From Deltaproteobacteria bacterium (GTDB taxonomy: Bacteria > Desulfobacterota > Syntrophia > Syntrophales > Smithellaceae): DNA of 64,000 bases. Made by a program: the position numbers and the translations under genes. The notes below the pieces were generated by a model that saw only the letters and a program-made list of their open reading frames with translations, was not told where the DNA came from and made no database searches. The stretch is from NCBI GenBank assembly GCA_009668925.1, contig SBEK01000001.1, positions 3,226-67,225 of the forward strand. Reading direction: 5' to 3'. This document shows positions 46,954 through 55,848 of the stretch, piece after piece (within the stretch, counting starts at the first letter, position 1; each line of letters starts with the position of its first letter).

Positions 46954-47657
46954 TTGCATTTCTCTTTCCCTTCGCTCTTTATAGTCATGGCCTCCGCAAT
47001 CAGCCCTTCGGCGAGGCGGAGTGTATTCTCGGTGAGCAATTTATTCTTGAGATCATGGGACTTCGCGTCCTCCAACTGGATCACGCCGACCAGAAGCCCC
47101 CAAATGACGTCGGCCATCTCGTAAACATTCACCTCTTTGATGAGCCCCGTCTCGATGCCCTTCGTCAGAATCTGCCGGCTCAAGACAAAGTTTGCCCGTC
47201 CCTTATCGTTCAGCGCCGTGCGGACTTCCGGCCGCAACTCACCCATGAGTCCCTGCTGCTGAAACAACTGAATGATCCGGAAGGTTTCCGGCAGATGCTC
47301 ATAGCCGTGATAAAAGGCTTCGAAGAGCGCCGTGATGAGGTCTTTTCCATCGCTGATCTTACCGGTCCGGAGACTTTCTTCGACTGCCTGAAGCTGCTCG
47401 CGGACATCATCGATAAGCGGCATCATGAGCGTGAAGAAAAGATCATCTTTGGCTTTGAAATAAAGATAGATGGTGGGTTTGGTCACTTCCGCGGCCAGTG
47501 CGATTTCATCCATCGTGGCTTTTAAATAGCCTTTGGAGGCAAAAACTTTTTTGGCTGCCTCCAAAATACTGCGGATTCTTTCAGCTTTTTCGCGATCTCG
47601 TCTTTGCTGGCAGATCGCTTTATGTTCATTCTCTGGAATCAAAACCAGGGGCTCCAA
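46950..47657 (-). CDS. TetR-family regulator of the acyl-CoA synthetase gene
   Basis: 235 residues with an N-terminal TetR helix-turn-helix (about 25-75: ILEAAKKVFASKGYLKATMDEIA, VTKPTIYLYFKAKDDLF) and a ligand-binding helical C-terminal domain. There is no ATG before the domain; TTG at 47657 or TTG at 47642 (with GGAG before it) is the likely start. It overlaps the synthetase gene and lies just behind two inverted repeats that look like its own operators, so autoregulation with the synthetase as target is likely. Ligands of such regulators are often acyl-CoAs, which fits the context. Confidence 0.9.
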   Translation of the reverse strand: MEPLVLIPENEHKAICQQRRDREKAERIRSILEAAKKVFASKGYLKATMDEIALAAEVTKPTIYLYFKAKDDLFFTLMMPLIDDVREQLQAVEESLRTGKISDGKDLITALFEAFYHGYEHLPETFRIIQLFQQQGLMGELRPEVRTALNDKGRANFVLSRQILTKGIETGLIKEVNVYEMADVIWGLLVGVIQLEDAKSHDLKNKLLTENTLRLAEGLIAEAMTIKSEGKEKCK

Positions 47658-47677
47658 AACAAATAGCGGGACTAAAC

Positions 47678-47708
47678 TTACTAATGGTAAAAGACTTACT
47701 ATAAGTAA
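47678..47708. promoter_or_regulatory. Two tandem TTACT-N3-RGTAA operators
   Basis: TTACT AAT GGTAA (47678-47690) and TTACT ATA AGTAA (47696-47708) are inverted repeats 18 bp apart centre to centre, 20-50 bases upstream of the TetR start. They have the shape of TetR-family sites. Confidence 0.7.
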
Positions 47709-47974
47709 AGTCGCCTGTCAACGACTAATGATTGTCCGGAAACAATAGGAAAACAGATCTCTCTGGGGCGCCATTTCTTTGCTGTTCCCGGAGGTGGTTA
47801 TGCCCTCGGGATTAAAGCGGGAACGTGACATTTGCCCGATACGGCGATATAAATTTGTTTGACTCCCGGCTTCATTCTTCTTATACTTTACCGCACGTTT
47901 CAAGATATTCCGGTTTCCATCTATTACCGAACCTGCGGGACGCCGAAGATCGACCCCGCGGAAAGGCGGACGTC

Positions 47975-48418
47975 ATGTTTGATTGGTCCCTCTCACCGGC
48001 CGCAGTCTGGGCAATCCTTGGCCTGCTTCTGCTCGCTTTTGAACTGGCCACGGTCACTTTCATCCTGTGTTTTATCGGCATCGGGGCGCTGATCGTCGCT
48101 CTCACGACCTGGCTCGGCATTACCGCCTCCTTGAGCAGCCAGTTGATTGTCTTTTCGGCGTCATCCCTGCTTTTCGTTCTGCTGCTTCGCAAAACAGCCA
48201 AAAAGCTTTTCGCCGGACATGCCGACGCGCCGCCGGATTACATGGGACAAAAGGTTTCCGTCATCCGGCCGATTCCGTCCGGCGGCGAAGGAGCTATCCG
48301 GTACCGCGGTTCGGACTGGATTGCTTTTTCCGAAGCGAGCGAGGCTATTCCCGAGGGCGCCACCGTTCAGATTGAAGCAATTGAGGGTATTCGCGTCAAA
48401 GTCAAACCCATCACTTAG
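47975..48418 (+). CDS. NfeD-family membrane protein (short form)
   Basis: 147 residues from ATG 47975; the open frame upstream lacks family resemblance. Three membrane segments (about 8-28, 30-48, 53-70) are followed by a cytoplasmic-side OB-fold domain (about 85-147: MGQKVSVIRPI, IRYRGSDWIAFSEASEAIPE). This short NfeD form typically pairs with an SPFH/band-7 protein, and the next gene 16 bases downstream is one. Role: membrane microdomain organisation or quality control. Confidence 0.9.
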   Translation: MFDWSLSPAAVWAILGLLLLAFELATVTFILCFIGIGALIVALTTWLGITASLSSQLIVFSASSLLFVLLLRKTAKKLFAGHADAPPDYMGQKVSVIRPIPSGGEGAIRYRGSDWIAFSEASEAIPEGATVQIEAIEGIRVKVKPIT

Positions 48419-48433
48419 AAGAGGAGGAAAGGC

Positions 48434-49342
48434 ATGCAGATTGTTCTGATTGTCGTCGCATTACTGGTTGTCATTTTAATCGCTAAAGGGGTTTGCATTA
48501 TTCCGCAGCAGAGCGCTTACGTGATTGAACGCCTGGGAAAATTCAACCGGGTGCTCAATGCGGGTATCAGCTACATCATTCCCTTCGTTGACCGGAAGGC
48601 TTATGTCCATACGCTCAAAGAGCAGGCTCTTGATATCCCCGAGCAGGTTTGCATCACCCGCGACAACGTCCAGGTCGGCGTGGACGGCGTTATCTTCATT
48701 CAGGTTTTTGATCCGCAAATGGCCTCTTACGGCATCAGTAACTACGTCTTTTCCATCGTGCAGCTCGCGCAGACGACAATGCGCAGCGAAGTCGGCAAAA
48801 TCGACCTGGATAAGACCTTCGAGGAACGAACAGCGATCAATTCCGCCATTGTCAGCGCCATCAACGACGCTGCCCGGACCTGGGGCGTGAAGATTCTGCG
48901 CTATGAAGTGAAAAACATCCGGCCGCCCGAGAGTGTTCTCATTGCCATGGAAAAACAAATGCAGGCCGAACGGGAAAAGCGCGCGATCATTCTCCAGTCC
49001 GAAGGCGAAAAGCAGTCCGCCATCAATGTCGCCGAAGGCCAGAAGCAGAAAGTCGTCCTGGAATCGGAAGCAGCGCGCCAGAAGCAGATCAATGAAGCGG
49101 GCGGCCAGGCGGAAGCAATTCGGGCGGTGGCCTCCGCAACATCGGACGGTCTGAAGGCGGTGGCTTCCGCCGTGCAGACCGAGGGCGGCCTGGAAGCCGT
49201 ACAACTGCGTGTGGCCGAGAAGCTGGTCGAACAATTCGGCCATCTGGCCAAACAGGGAAACACGCTCATTCTGCCGGCTAACTTCGGCGACATTTCATCA
49301 CTCATCGCCACGGCCATGAGTGTGGTCAAACAGACAAAATAA
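48434..49342 (+). CDS. SPFH/band 7 (stomatin-like, QmcA-type) protein
   Basis: 302 residues: an N-terminal membrane segment (MQIVLIVVALLVVILIAKG), the SPFH domain (about 20-190: IIPQQSAYVIERLGKFNRVL, DNVQVGVDGVIFIQV, RSEVGKIDLDKTFEER), and an alanine/glutamate/glutamine-rich coiled coil (about 175-250: MQAEREKRAIILQSEGEKQS) ending in a conserved hydrophobic tail. It forms a unit with nfeD just upstream (GAGGAGG before the ATG). A strong terminator follows. Confidence 0.93.
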   Translation: MQIVLIVVALLVVILIAKGVCIIPQQSAYVIERLGKFNRVLNAGISYIIPFVDRKAYVHTLKEQALDIPEQVCITRDNVQVGVDGVIFIQVFDPQMASYGISNYVFSIVQLAQTTMRSEVGKIDLDKTFEERTAINSAIVSAINDAARTWGVKILRYEVKNIRPPESVLIAMEKQMQAEREKRAIILQSEGEKQSAINVAEGQKQKVVLESEAARQKQINEAGGQAEAIRAVASATSDGLKAVASAVQTEGGLEAVQLRVAEKLVEQFGHLAKQGNTLILPANFGDISSLIATAMSVVKQTK

Positions 49343-49350
49343 CTTCCTTC

Positions 49351-49384
49351 GGGCGGGCGGCAGAACTTCCGCCCGCCCTTCTTT
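49351..49384 (+). terminator. Rho-independent terminator of nfeD-SPFH
   Basis: GGGCGGGCGG (49351-49360) and CCGCCCGCCC (49369-49378), eight-base loop, followed by TTCTTT. Confidence 0.88.
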
Positions 49385-49467
49385 GCCCTTCCGGAGCCTT
49401 GTTCCCCCCGGCAGTTCATTCCAGATCACATTTCGGGAAACATTTAAATGTCGAGCTCGAACGTGAC

Positions 49468-49515
49468 ATGTGGTAAGGAGGCAAGGTGGTTCCCGAACCT
49501 TGAACCGTAAACCAT
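49468..49515. repeat. Inverted heptad-like repeat before the histidine kinase gene
   Basis: ATGTGGTAAGGAGGC and AAGGTGGTTC face GAACCTTGAACCG and TAAACCAT, making an imperfect hairpin of the same flavour as the GGTTCAA class. Confidence 0.5.
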
Positions 49516-49530
49516 GCAAAGGGAAGCGAC

Positions 49531-50988
49531 ATGGGAAAGACCAGGCGCACCCCGGATCATTCCGGGAAAAATATCGTCAAGGCCCCGCGGCAGTGGCTGA
49601 GGCATATTTTCGAACATTCTCCGGCACTGGTGTGCGTTATGGATAACCAGGGGGTTTTCCTCGATATCAATGAGGCGGGTGTTGCCATGCTGGGCGGACA
49701 TTCGAGAAACGATTTTATCGGAAAACGGTCCATCACCACTTTCTATGCCGATCCGGAGGACGTCACCCGGTTTCAGGGCATTGTCGCGCACAGCGGAGTT
49801 CTCCGGGAATTTGAAACCCGCCTGCGCTGCCTGGACGGAAAAATTATCGACGTCCGGATAACCGGCGCCGCCCGTGTGAGTGCCAAGGGTGATATTATCG
49901 GCTATGAAGCGTTCATTATCGATGTCACCGACCGGAAAACGGCGGAGCAGGCCCTCCGGGAATCCGAAGAAAAGTACCGCACCGTCGTGGAAACGTCGCT
50001 GACGTCCATCGTCGTGCATCAGGAAGGCCGCATCAAATTCGTCAACCAGCGATTCGCCGATATGCTCGGGTATGACAAACCGGAAGACATCCTGGGCCAT
50101 TATTTCTGGGAGTTTGTCCATCCGGATGACCGGGCTATGGTCAGGGAAAGGGGGATGATGCGGGAAGGAGGCCATCTGAACCCCGAACACTATATTTACC
50201 GGTACACGGAAAAGGACAGCAAGGCCATCAAATGGGCCGAGCTGCGCGCAACACATGCCATGTACATGGGAAAGCCGGCGGCCATCACCAATTTTATCGA
50301 CATCACCAAAACGAAGAAAGCGGAAGAAGAGATCCGCCGGCTGTCGGGGCGACTGGTCAAAGTCCGGGAAGAAGAAAGAAAAAAAGTGGCCGCGGATCTT
50401 CATGATGAACTGGGACAGATCCTGACCACCATGCATTTCGAACTTGATGATCTGCAAAGAACACTCCCCCCCGACCGTCCCGAACAGCAGGAGCGGTGCG
50501 CGGAACTTATCCGCAGCGTCGAACGAATGGCGAACGCGGTGCGCAAAACAACATCCTTTTTGCGTCCCATCCTCCTGGACCAGATGGTGCTGATTCCCGC
50601 GCTCAAAAGATCGATCAGCGAATTTAAGGAACACCGTCCGGACATTCACGTAAGCTTCGAAGCTCTTGGTTTCAAGAACCGCCTGAATCCCGAAATTGAA
50701 CTGGCGATCTATCGTATCTTTCAGGAAGCCCTGACCAACATCGTCAAGCACGCCGCGGCGACCGAAGTCGAAATCATTCTGACATACAGCCATCCGCATG
50801 TGATGTTGACCATCCGGGACAATGGTTTGGGTTGCCGCGATCCATACAGAAAGAAAAACACGTCGAAAAAAAGCGCCGGAATCGGGCTGATCGGTATGCG
50901 GGAGCGCGTTGTCTCTCTGGGCGGGTCTCTTGAAGTCTCCACGGCGCCGGGCAGGGGAATGACGATCCGGGCGGATATTCCGGCTTAA
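49531..50988 (+). CDS. PAS-PAS sensor histidine kinase, NarL type (first)
   Basis: 485 residues, no membrane segment, so a cytoplasmic sensor. Two PAS domains (about 20-140 and 145-270), then HisKA_3 with phospho-acceptor His291 in ADLHDELGQILTTM and a HATPase domain with IFQEALTNIVKHA, IRDNGLGCRD and GIGLIGMRERVVSLGGSLEV. Ligand or cofactor unknown. The response regulator gene follows within 20 bases, so this is a complete pair. The next gene after that is an orphan solute-binding protein, a plausible target. Confidence 0.93.
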   Translation: MGKTRRTPDHSGKNIVKAPRQWLRHIFEHSPALVCVMDNQGVFLDINEAGVAMLGGHSRNDFIGKRSITTFYADPEDVTRFQGIVAHSGVLREFETRLRCLDGKIIDVRITGAARVSAKGDIIGYEAFIIDVTDRKTAEQALRESEEKYRTVVETSLTSIVVHQEGRIKFVNQRFADMLGYDKPEDILGHYFWEFVHPDDRAMVRERGMMREGGHLNPEHYIYRYTEKDSKAIKWAELRATHAMYMGKPAAITNFIDITKTKKAEEEIRRLSGRLVKVREEERKKVAADLHDELGQILTTMHFELDDLQRTLPPDRPEQQERCAELIRSVERMANAVRKTTSFLRPILLDQMVLIPALKRSISEFKEHRPDIHVSFEALGFKNRLNPEIELAIYRIFQEALTNIVKHAAATEVEIILTYSHPHVMLTIRDNGLGCRDPYRKKNTSKKSAGIGLIGMRERVVSLGGSLEVSTAPGRGMTIRADIPA

Positions 50989-51006
50989 GTGTTAGGGGCG
51001 GCTGTG

Positions 51007-51675
51007 ATGAAAAAAATCAGAGTATTAGTGACCGACGATCATGACATTGTGCGGGACGGCCTGAAGCAACTCCTCAATAGTCAATCCAATATGGAAGTCA
51101 TCGGAGAGGCAAGCGACGGCAGAGAAGCCCTGGAGAAGATCAAATCGCTCCATCCGGATGTCGTGCTGCTGGACATTACGATGCCCAACATGACCGGATT
51201 GGAAGTCGTCAACCTCCTGCGCAATGTAACGCCGAAAATAAGGATTGTGGTGTTCTCCATGCATGCCAAGGAAAGCTATGTCAAAGAGATTCTTGCGGCG
51301 GGAGCCTCAGGCTACGTCCTCAAGGCATCGCCCAGTTCGGATATTCTGACGGCCATCGGGGCGGCCTACCGGGGAGAGTATTTTCTCAGTTCGAAATTGA
51401 AGGCCGAGGTGATCGATAAGTACGTCAAGGGTCAAACGGGAACCCCTTCCGTCAGCGGCTACGACCTGTTGACCGAGCGGGAACAGCAGGTCTTTCGTCT
51501 GGTGGCTCAGGGACACACCACGGACCGGATAGCCGATTTCCTTTGTATCAGCCCGAAGACGGTGGAAAAACACCGGACCAGCATCATGCGCAAGCTCGCC
51601 ATTCATGATCGGTTCGAACTGCTCAAGTATGCCATTAAAATAGGCGTTGTCGATCCCGACCTTTGGGAAGAATAA
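51007..51675 (+). CDS. LuxR/NarL-type response regulator (partner of the first kinase)
   Basis: 222 residues from ATG 51007 (MKKIRVLVTDDHDIVRDGL), preferred over a GTG at 50989 because AGGGGCGG precedes it. Receiver: acidic pair DDHD, phospho-acceptor Asp in VVLLDITMPNMTGLEV, Lys in GYVLKASP. C-terminal LuxR helix-turn-helix: LTEREQQVFRLVAQGHTTDR and ISPKTVEKHRTSIMRKL. It is the output of the kinase upstream. Confidence 0.94.
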   Translation: MKKIRVLVTDDHDIVRDGLKQLLNSQSNMEVIGEASDGREALEKIKSLHPDVVLLDITMPNMTGLEVVNLLRNVTPKIRIVVFSMHAKESYVKEILAAGASGYVLKASPSSDILTAIGAAYRGEYFLSSKLKAEVIDKYVKGQTGTPSVSGYDLLTEREQQVFRLVAQGHTTDRIADFLCISPKTVEKHRTSIMRKLAIHDRFELLKYAIKIGVVDPDLWEE

Positions 51676-52050
51676 AGAAAATCGTCTTTCTTGTCCGCGG
51701 TCTCTTTTATTCGCTCAGATCATCGTTTTCATTACCTTCAATGCCTTTTGATCAGGGTCACTCCCCATATAAAAAGTAGGGACGCCCTCCCGCTCATATG
51801 GGGTTGATACCGGATTGTTTCTTCACTGGAAATATCCTACAAATCTATTCACGAGAAACCCCTTCCCGGCTGGTAAAAATTAAGGAAAGCGTTGCCGGGA
51901 AAGGACCTCTTCCCGGACCATGATCGTCGGTGATCCCAGATGAGATGGCCGGCCATTAAAATCTGCAAATGGCCTCCAGGCACCGGTCATCATTTTCGAG
52001 ATCGATGAAGGCTGTTAATAAATTGAAGAAGTTGAAAAAGGAGGTTTTAA
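51676..52050. other. Upstream region of the solute-binding protein gene, with an inverted repeat
   Basis: No gene is supported. CCCCATAT (51763-51770) and ATATGGGG (51796-51803) form a perfect 8-bp inverted repeat 25 bases apart, a possible response-regulator site. An AAAAAGGAGG ribosome site lies before 52051. I cannot name a clear -10/-35 pair. Confidence 0.5.
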
Positions 52051-53532
52051 ATGAAGTATGTGACAAAGAAGTTAACTGTTTTATTGGGCCTGCTGTGCCT
52101 TTTATCTTTAGTCGCCGTAAACCCATCGACGGTTTTCGCCGCTAAGGCGCAAAAGGCCGTCAAGGAGGCAAAGGCCGATCCGGCTGATAAATTGGGCAAG
52201 CCGAATGCCGCCTTCGACATCAATAAAATGTCCGACATGTCGGACTTTGACCCGGCCCATCCGGTGATCCCCACCGGCGACGTCATCAAGATCGCCCATG
52301 TGGCGCCTTTTTCCGGACCGGGCGCCATCAACGGGGAACTCCACTATGCTCCCATGCTCTGGGCCGTGCACGATATCAATAAGCGCGGCGGCATCTGGGT
52401 GGACGGCAAAAAGAAGCTGATCGCGCTCATCAAGGCCGATTCCATGTCCAAGCCCGACCAGGCCAAAAAGATTTGCGAACGGATGATCCTGCAGGAGAAG
52501 GTCCAGTTTCTGGTGGGCACCTCCGGCAGCAACATCATGAAGGTCATGAACGAGACGGGCAACAAGTACAAGATCATTGTCATGAACGAAGGCGCGCTGT
52601 CCGATGATCTGATGGACGCCGCGAATTTCAGCCCCTATGCTTTCATGTCTTCGGCCTCGACGGAGCAGATCGGACGGGGACTGGCTTATTACTATGGACA
52701 GATCCGGAAGAAGGAAAAGAAATTTTACATCATTGGTCAGGATTATTCGTTCGGTCACGGACTGGGCGAGGGATTCAAAAAAGGTCTGAAAGAGTATTAT
52801 CCTGAAGCGCAGATCGTCGGTGAAGATTATCATAAGTTGTTTCTGACGGATTTCGCGCCGTATCTGGAGAAGATCAAAGCATCCGGCGCCGAAGTCATTT
52901 ATACCGGCGACTGGACCCCCGATTCCGGAAATCTTTTAAAGCAGGCCCGACACATGGGCATCAAATTGCCTTTCGCCAATCTATTCATGAATGAACCCAA
53001 CGAACTTCATCAGGTCGGCGTGGAAGGAACGGCCGGACTGGTTAATATCGATCAGCACGACGTGACTCCGGCTTTCAAATACCCCGGTTACGAAAAATTC
53101 CACAAGGCCTGGAATACGCAATGGCAGACGAAATGGAAGACACAGCCTTTCAACAGCCGGGTCATGGAACACGGCAATTCCAATCTCGGTTCCTACACGA
53201 TGCAGATGTACTGGCTCCTCTCCGTTATCGAGCGGGCCAAGAGCACCAATGCGGAAAATATCATCAAAGTATGGGAAGGCGACACGTACCGCTTCGCCAA
53301 CGGCAAGGTCATAAAAATGCGGGCCTGCGACCACAAGGCCGTGCAAAACCTGATCGTCACGGAATATGTACCGCCGCAGCAGCAGAAGGCGTCGTTCAAC
53401 ATCCCCCCGTATTACTGGTTCAAAGGATGTTCCTCATCCGGACCGGGCTGGATCATTCCCGCCGGAAAGGTGCTTCCCTGGATGGATCAGAAGTTGGATC
53501 GCTGTAAAGGAAAGAACGATTGGGGAGAATGA
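52051..53532 (+). CDS. Periplasmic solute-binding protein, branched-chain amino acid/organic acid type
   Basis: 493 residues: signal peptide (LTVLLGLLCLLSLVAVNPSTVFA), then a Peripla_BP_6 type 1 binding fold starting KIAHVAPFSGPGAINGELHY, with FLVGTSGSNIMKVMNE and IIGQDYSFGHGLGEGFKKGL typical of the family. No permease or ATPase genes lie beside it, so it is an orphan; it could serve a transporter elsewhere, or sensing. The neighbours (kinase pair upstream, CoA-transferase downstream) suggest a role in sensing or uptake of an organic acid. Strong ribosome site. Confidence 0.88.
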   Translation: MKYVTKKLTVLLGLLCLLSLVAVNPSTVFAAKAQKAVKEAKADPADKLGKPNAAFDINKMSDMSDFDPAHPVIPTGDVIKIAHVAPFSGPGAINGELHYAPMLWAVHDINKRGGIWVDGKKKLIALIKADSMSKPDQAKKICERMILQEKVQFLVGTSGSNIMKVMNETGNKYKIIVMNEGALSDDLMDAANFSPYAFMSSASTEQIGRGLAYYYGQIRKKEKKFYIIGQDYSFGHGLGEGFKKGLKEYYPEAQIVGEDYHKLFLTDFAPYLEKIKASGAEVIYTGDWTPDSGNLLKQARHMGIKLPFANLFMNEPNELHQVGVEGTAGLVNIDQHDVTPAFKYPGYEKFHKAWNTQWQTKWKTQPFNSRVMEHGNSNLGSYTMQMYWLLSVIERAKSTNAENIIKVWEGDTYRFANGKVIKMRACDHKAVQNLIVTEYVPPQQQKASFNIPPYYWFKGCSSSGPGWIIPAGKVLPWMDQKLDRCKGKNDWGE

Positions 53533-53555
53533 TCACGGTCTCCAAACGTTGGATC

Positions 53556-53594
53556 ATCTCAGCGTGCAGCCGGAAATTTGCTGCACGCTGAGAT
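53556..53594 (+). terminator. Perfect 15-bp hairpin after the solute-binding protein gene, without a T-run
   Basis: ATCTCAGCGTGCAGC (53556-53570) pairs perfectly with GCTGCACGCTGAGAT (53580-53594) around nine bases; TAAACAG follows, so there is no U-run, as with the hairpin at 17811. Confidence 0.65.
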
Positions 53595-53760
53595 TAAACA
53601 GAAGGCAGTACAATGAGGTTTCTGTAAAAATATCCTGAGATCAGATTACCTTTTCCATTCCGCTTGCGCCCGGAACCACTTCTGTCCCTTTTCTCTTCTT
53701 AAAGGAAAAGCACGGCATTTTTCTTAACCCTCACAGCATCAGGATAAGGAGTCACTATTT

Positions 53761-54807
53761 ATGAGCAATAAAGTCGACAAAAGAATGAGCGCCCGGGAAG
53801 CCATCGCCGAATACGTCCAGGACGGCGATACGCTCATTATTGGAAATTACACCCTCTGCATGGCTTGCGGTCTCATCTATGAAATCGTGAGGCAAAAGAA
53901 GAAGGGGCTGACGCACTGCTCCCAGTCGGGTCATATCATCGATGAAGTACTGGTTGCGGGCGGGTGCGTCGACCGCCTGATTACCGCTTTTGTTCTCAAT
54001 GCCGGCGGCACGGAAGGCGGTTCCGCCGTCGGGCGGGCCTGGAAAGCGGGAAAACTTCAAGTGGAGGACTATACCAACTTCAACTACAATGCCCGGCTGA
54101 TGGCCGGCATGCACGGATTCAGTTTCATGCCCGTCTTTGAAGGCATCATCCATACCGATCTTTTCGACAAACGCGGTTTCATGGGCGATGACAAATACAG
54201 AATCATCACCTGCCCGTTCACCGGCAAAGAGACGGTCCTCGTCCCGGCGCTCAATCCGGATGTCTGCGTGATTCATGTGCAGCGCGCCGATAAATTCGGC
54301 AACGCCCAGTACTGGGGGGCGATGGGAAGCGTCCAGGCGGCGGCACTGGCCAGCAAAAGAATCATCGTTTCCTGCGAAGAGCTGGTTGAACACGACGTGA
54401 TTCAGTCCAGCCCCCATTTTACGATTATCCCCGCCTACCGGGTCGATGCGGTGGTGGAGATGCCCTGGGGCGCCCACCCGTCGGATGTTGTTGGTTATTA
54501 CAACGCTGACCGCCTGGCCTTTGCCCTTTTCATGCAGGCGCTGCAATCGGAGGCCCAAACCAACGTCTGGCTTAACGAATGGGTTTACGGGTGCCGGGAT
54601 CACAACGCGTACATCAAGCATCACATGGACCGGTTCGGATTGCAGCTGATGAATGATCTTAAGGCCCGCGCCTTCTATTCGGCGCCGGCAAACTACGGTG
54701 CGGCCTTTACGTCCGTCTGGAACGAACACAACCGCGAAAGGACGATGGATGTGACTCTGGAAGAACTGGAACACGTGATGCAGGAGAAGGGGGTGCTTTA
54801 TGAGTAA
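53761..54807 (+). CDS. CoA-transferase family I, alpha subunit (glutaconate CoA-transferase/IpdA-like)
   Basis: 348 residues of the GctA-like class: MSAREAIAEYVQDGDTLIIG at the N-terminus, GGTEGGSAVGRAWKAGKL, and HVQRADKFGNAQYWG as the family DxxGN segment. Together with the next gene it would form a heteromeric enzyme moving CoA between carboxylic acids, or, like IpdAB, opening a ring of a CoA ester. The true substrate is not evident. The beta gene overlaps by eight bases (ATGAGTAA), so the subunits are made in step. AAGGAG precedes the start. Confidence 0.88.
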   Translation: MSNKVDKRMSAREAIAEYVQDGDTLIIGNYTLCMACGLIYEIVRQKKKGLTHCSQSGHIIDEVLVAGGCVDRLITAFVLNAGGTEGGSAVGRAWKAGKLQVEDYTNFNYNARLMAGMHGFSFMPVFEGIIHTDLFDKRGFMGDDKYRIITCPFTGKETVLVPALNPDVCVIHVQRADKFGNAQYWGAMGSVQAAALASKRIIVSCEELVEHDVIQSSPHFTIIPAYRVDAVVEMPWGAHPSDVVGYYNADRLAFALFMQALQSEAQTNVWLNEWVYGCRDHNAYIKHHMDRFGLQLMNDLKARAFYSAPANYGAAFTSVWNEHNRERTMDVTLEELEHVMQEKGVLYE

Positions 54808-55615
54808 GCCTTACACCTTGAATGAACTGTTGATCATTGCGATCGCCAAGGAGATCCACGATTACGAAAATGCGGTGCTCGGCGTGGGGATCCCCATGAC
54901 GTCGGGGGCGCTGGCGAAAGCCCTTTTTGCGCCCCATGCGACGCTCATGATGGAGTCGGGCATTATCGACTTTCAGCCGACGGTCCCCTTGAATCATATT
55001 GCGGACTGCCTGTCGTGCCGCGGCTTTTCTTTCTCTACCGACCTCTTTTCGACGTTCACCATGACGTATCGCGGTTTCGTGGACGTCTGTTTTCTCGGCG
55101 TCGCCCAGGTGGACAAGTACGGAAATCTGAATACGACGGTGATTGGAGATTATGATCATCCGACCATGCGCCTGCCCGGTTCGGGAGGCGCCGCTGATTT
55201 CATCTCTTATGCCAAGAGAACCATCCTCACTATGCGCGGCGGCGAGTTTGTCGAAAAGCTTCTTTACCGGACGTCTCCGGGCTATCTCGAAGGCGGCGAC
55301 AGCCGGGACCGGTCCGGACATTTTCCGCAGGGGACCGGTCCGACCAAGCTGATCAGTACGCAGGGAATCTTTGAATTCGATCCGGCAACCAAAGAAATGT
55401 ATCTGGCGAAGGTGCATCCCGGCGTCAGCGTAGATAAGATCAGGAAGAAGGTCCCCTGGGATTTGCAGGTGTCCCCGAATCTGACCGAAACGGAACGGCC
55501 GACGGACGACGAAATCGACTTCATCCGGCGCTTTGCTCCCACGGAGGCTGTCGGCAAGACGATCGCTGTTGAACTGGCCATCGCCAAGATGATGAAACGG
55601 ACTGAGGCCCCGTAA
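54800..55615 (+). CDS. CoA-transferase family I, beta subunit (GctB/IpdB-like)
   Basis: 271 residues. The segment LMMESGIIDFQPTVP contains the glutamate that would be the catalytic residue in true CoA-transferases of this class, which favours transferase over the glutamate-lacking hydrolase type, though alignment is needed. LGVAQVDKYGNLNTTVIGD is the family segment; GSGGAADFISYAKRTI follows. Overlaps the alpha gene; a terminator follows 85 bases after the stop. Confidence 0.88.
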   Translation: MSKPYTLNELLIIAIAKEIHDYENAVLGVGIPMTSGALAKALFAPHATLMMESGIIDFQPTVPLNHIADCLSCRGFSFSTDLFSTFTMTYRGFVDVCFLGVAQVDKYGNLNTTVIGDYDHPTMRLPGSGGAADFISYAKRTILTMRGGEFVEKLLYRTSPGYLEGGDSRDRSGHFPQGTGPTKLISTQGIFEFDPATKEMYLAKVHPGVSVDKIRKKVPWDLQVSPNLTETERPTDDEIDFIRRFAPTEAVGKTIAVELAIAKMMKRTEAP

Positions 55616-55700
55616 ACAGGACCGCGTCTACCGCCGGCTCTCTGCGCCGAACCCGCAGAGATGCCCCGGATGAATCAGTGTACAAAACAAATTGCCCAGA

Positions 55701-55730
55701 GCGGGCGGGATCACACCCGCCCGCATTGTT
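55701..55730 (+). terminator. Terminator after the CoA-transferase genes
   Basis: GCGGGCGGG (55701-55709) and CCCGCCCGC (55716-55724), six-base loop, then ATTGTTTC. Confidence 0.75.
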
Positions 55731-55848
55731 TCACGGCCCGTCATAACCTTTACCATTCGCCTTCCCGTCAAAGATATTTATTTTTCTCCTCAAGTGTGGT
55801 TAGATAATACGTCTCGCTTACCGATGAATCACGCGGGCGGAGCAGCTG

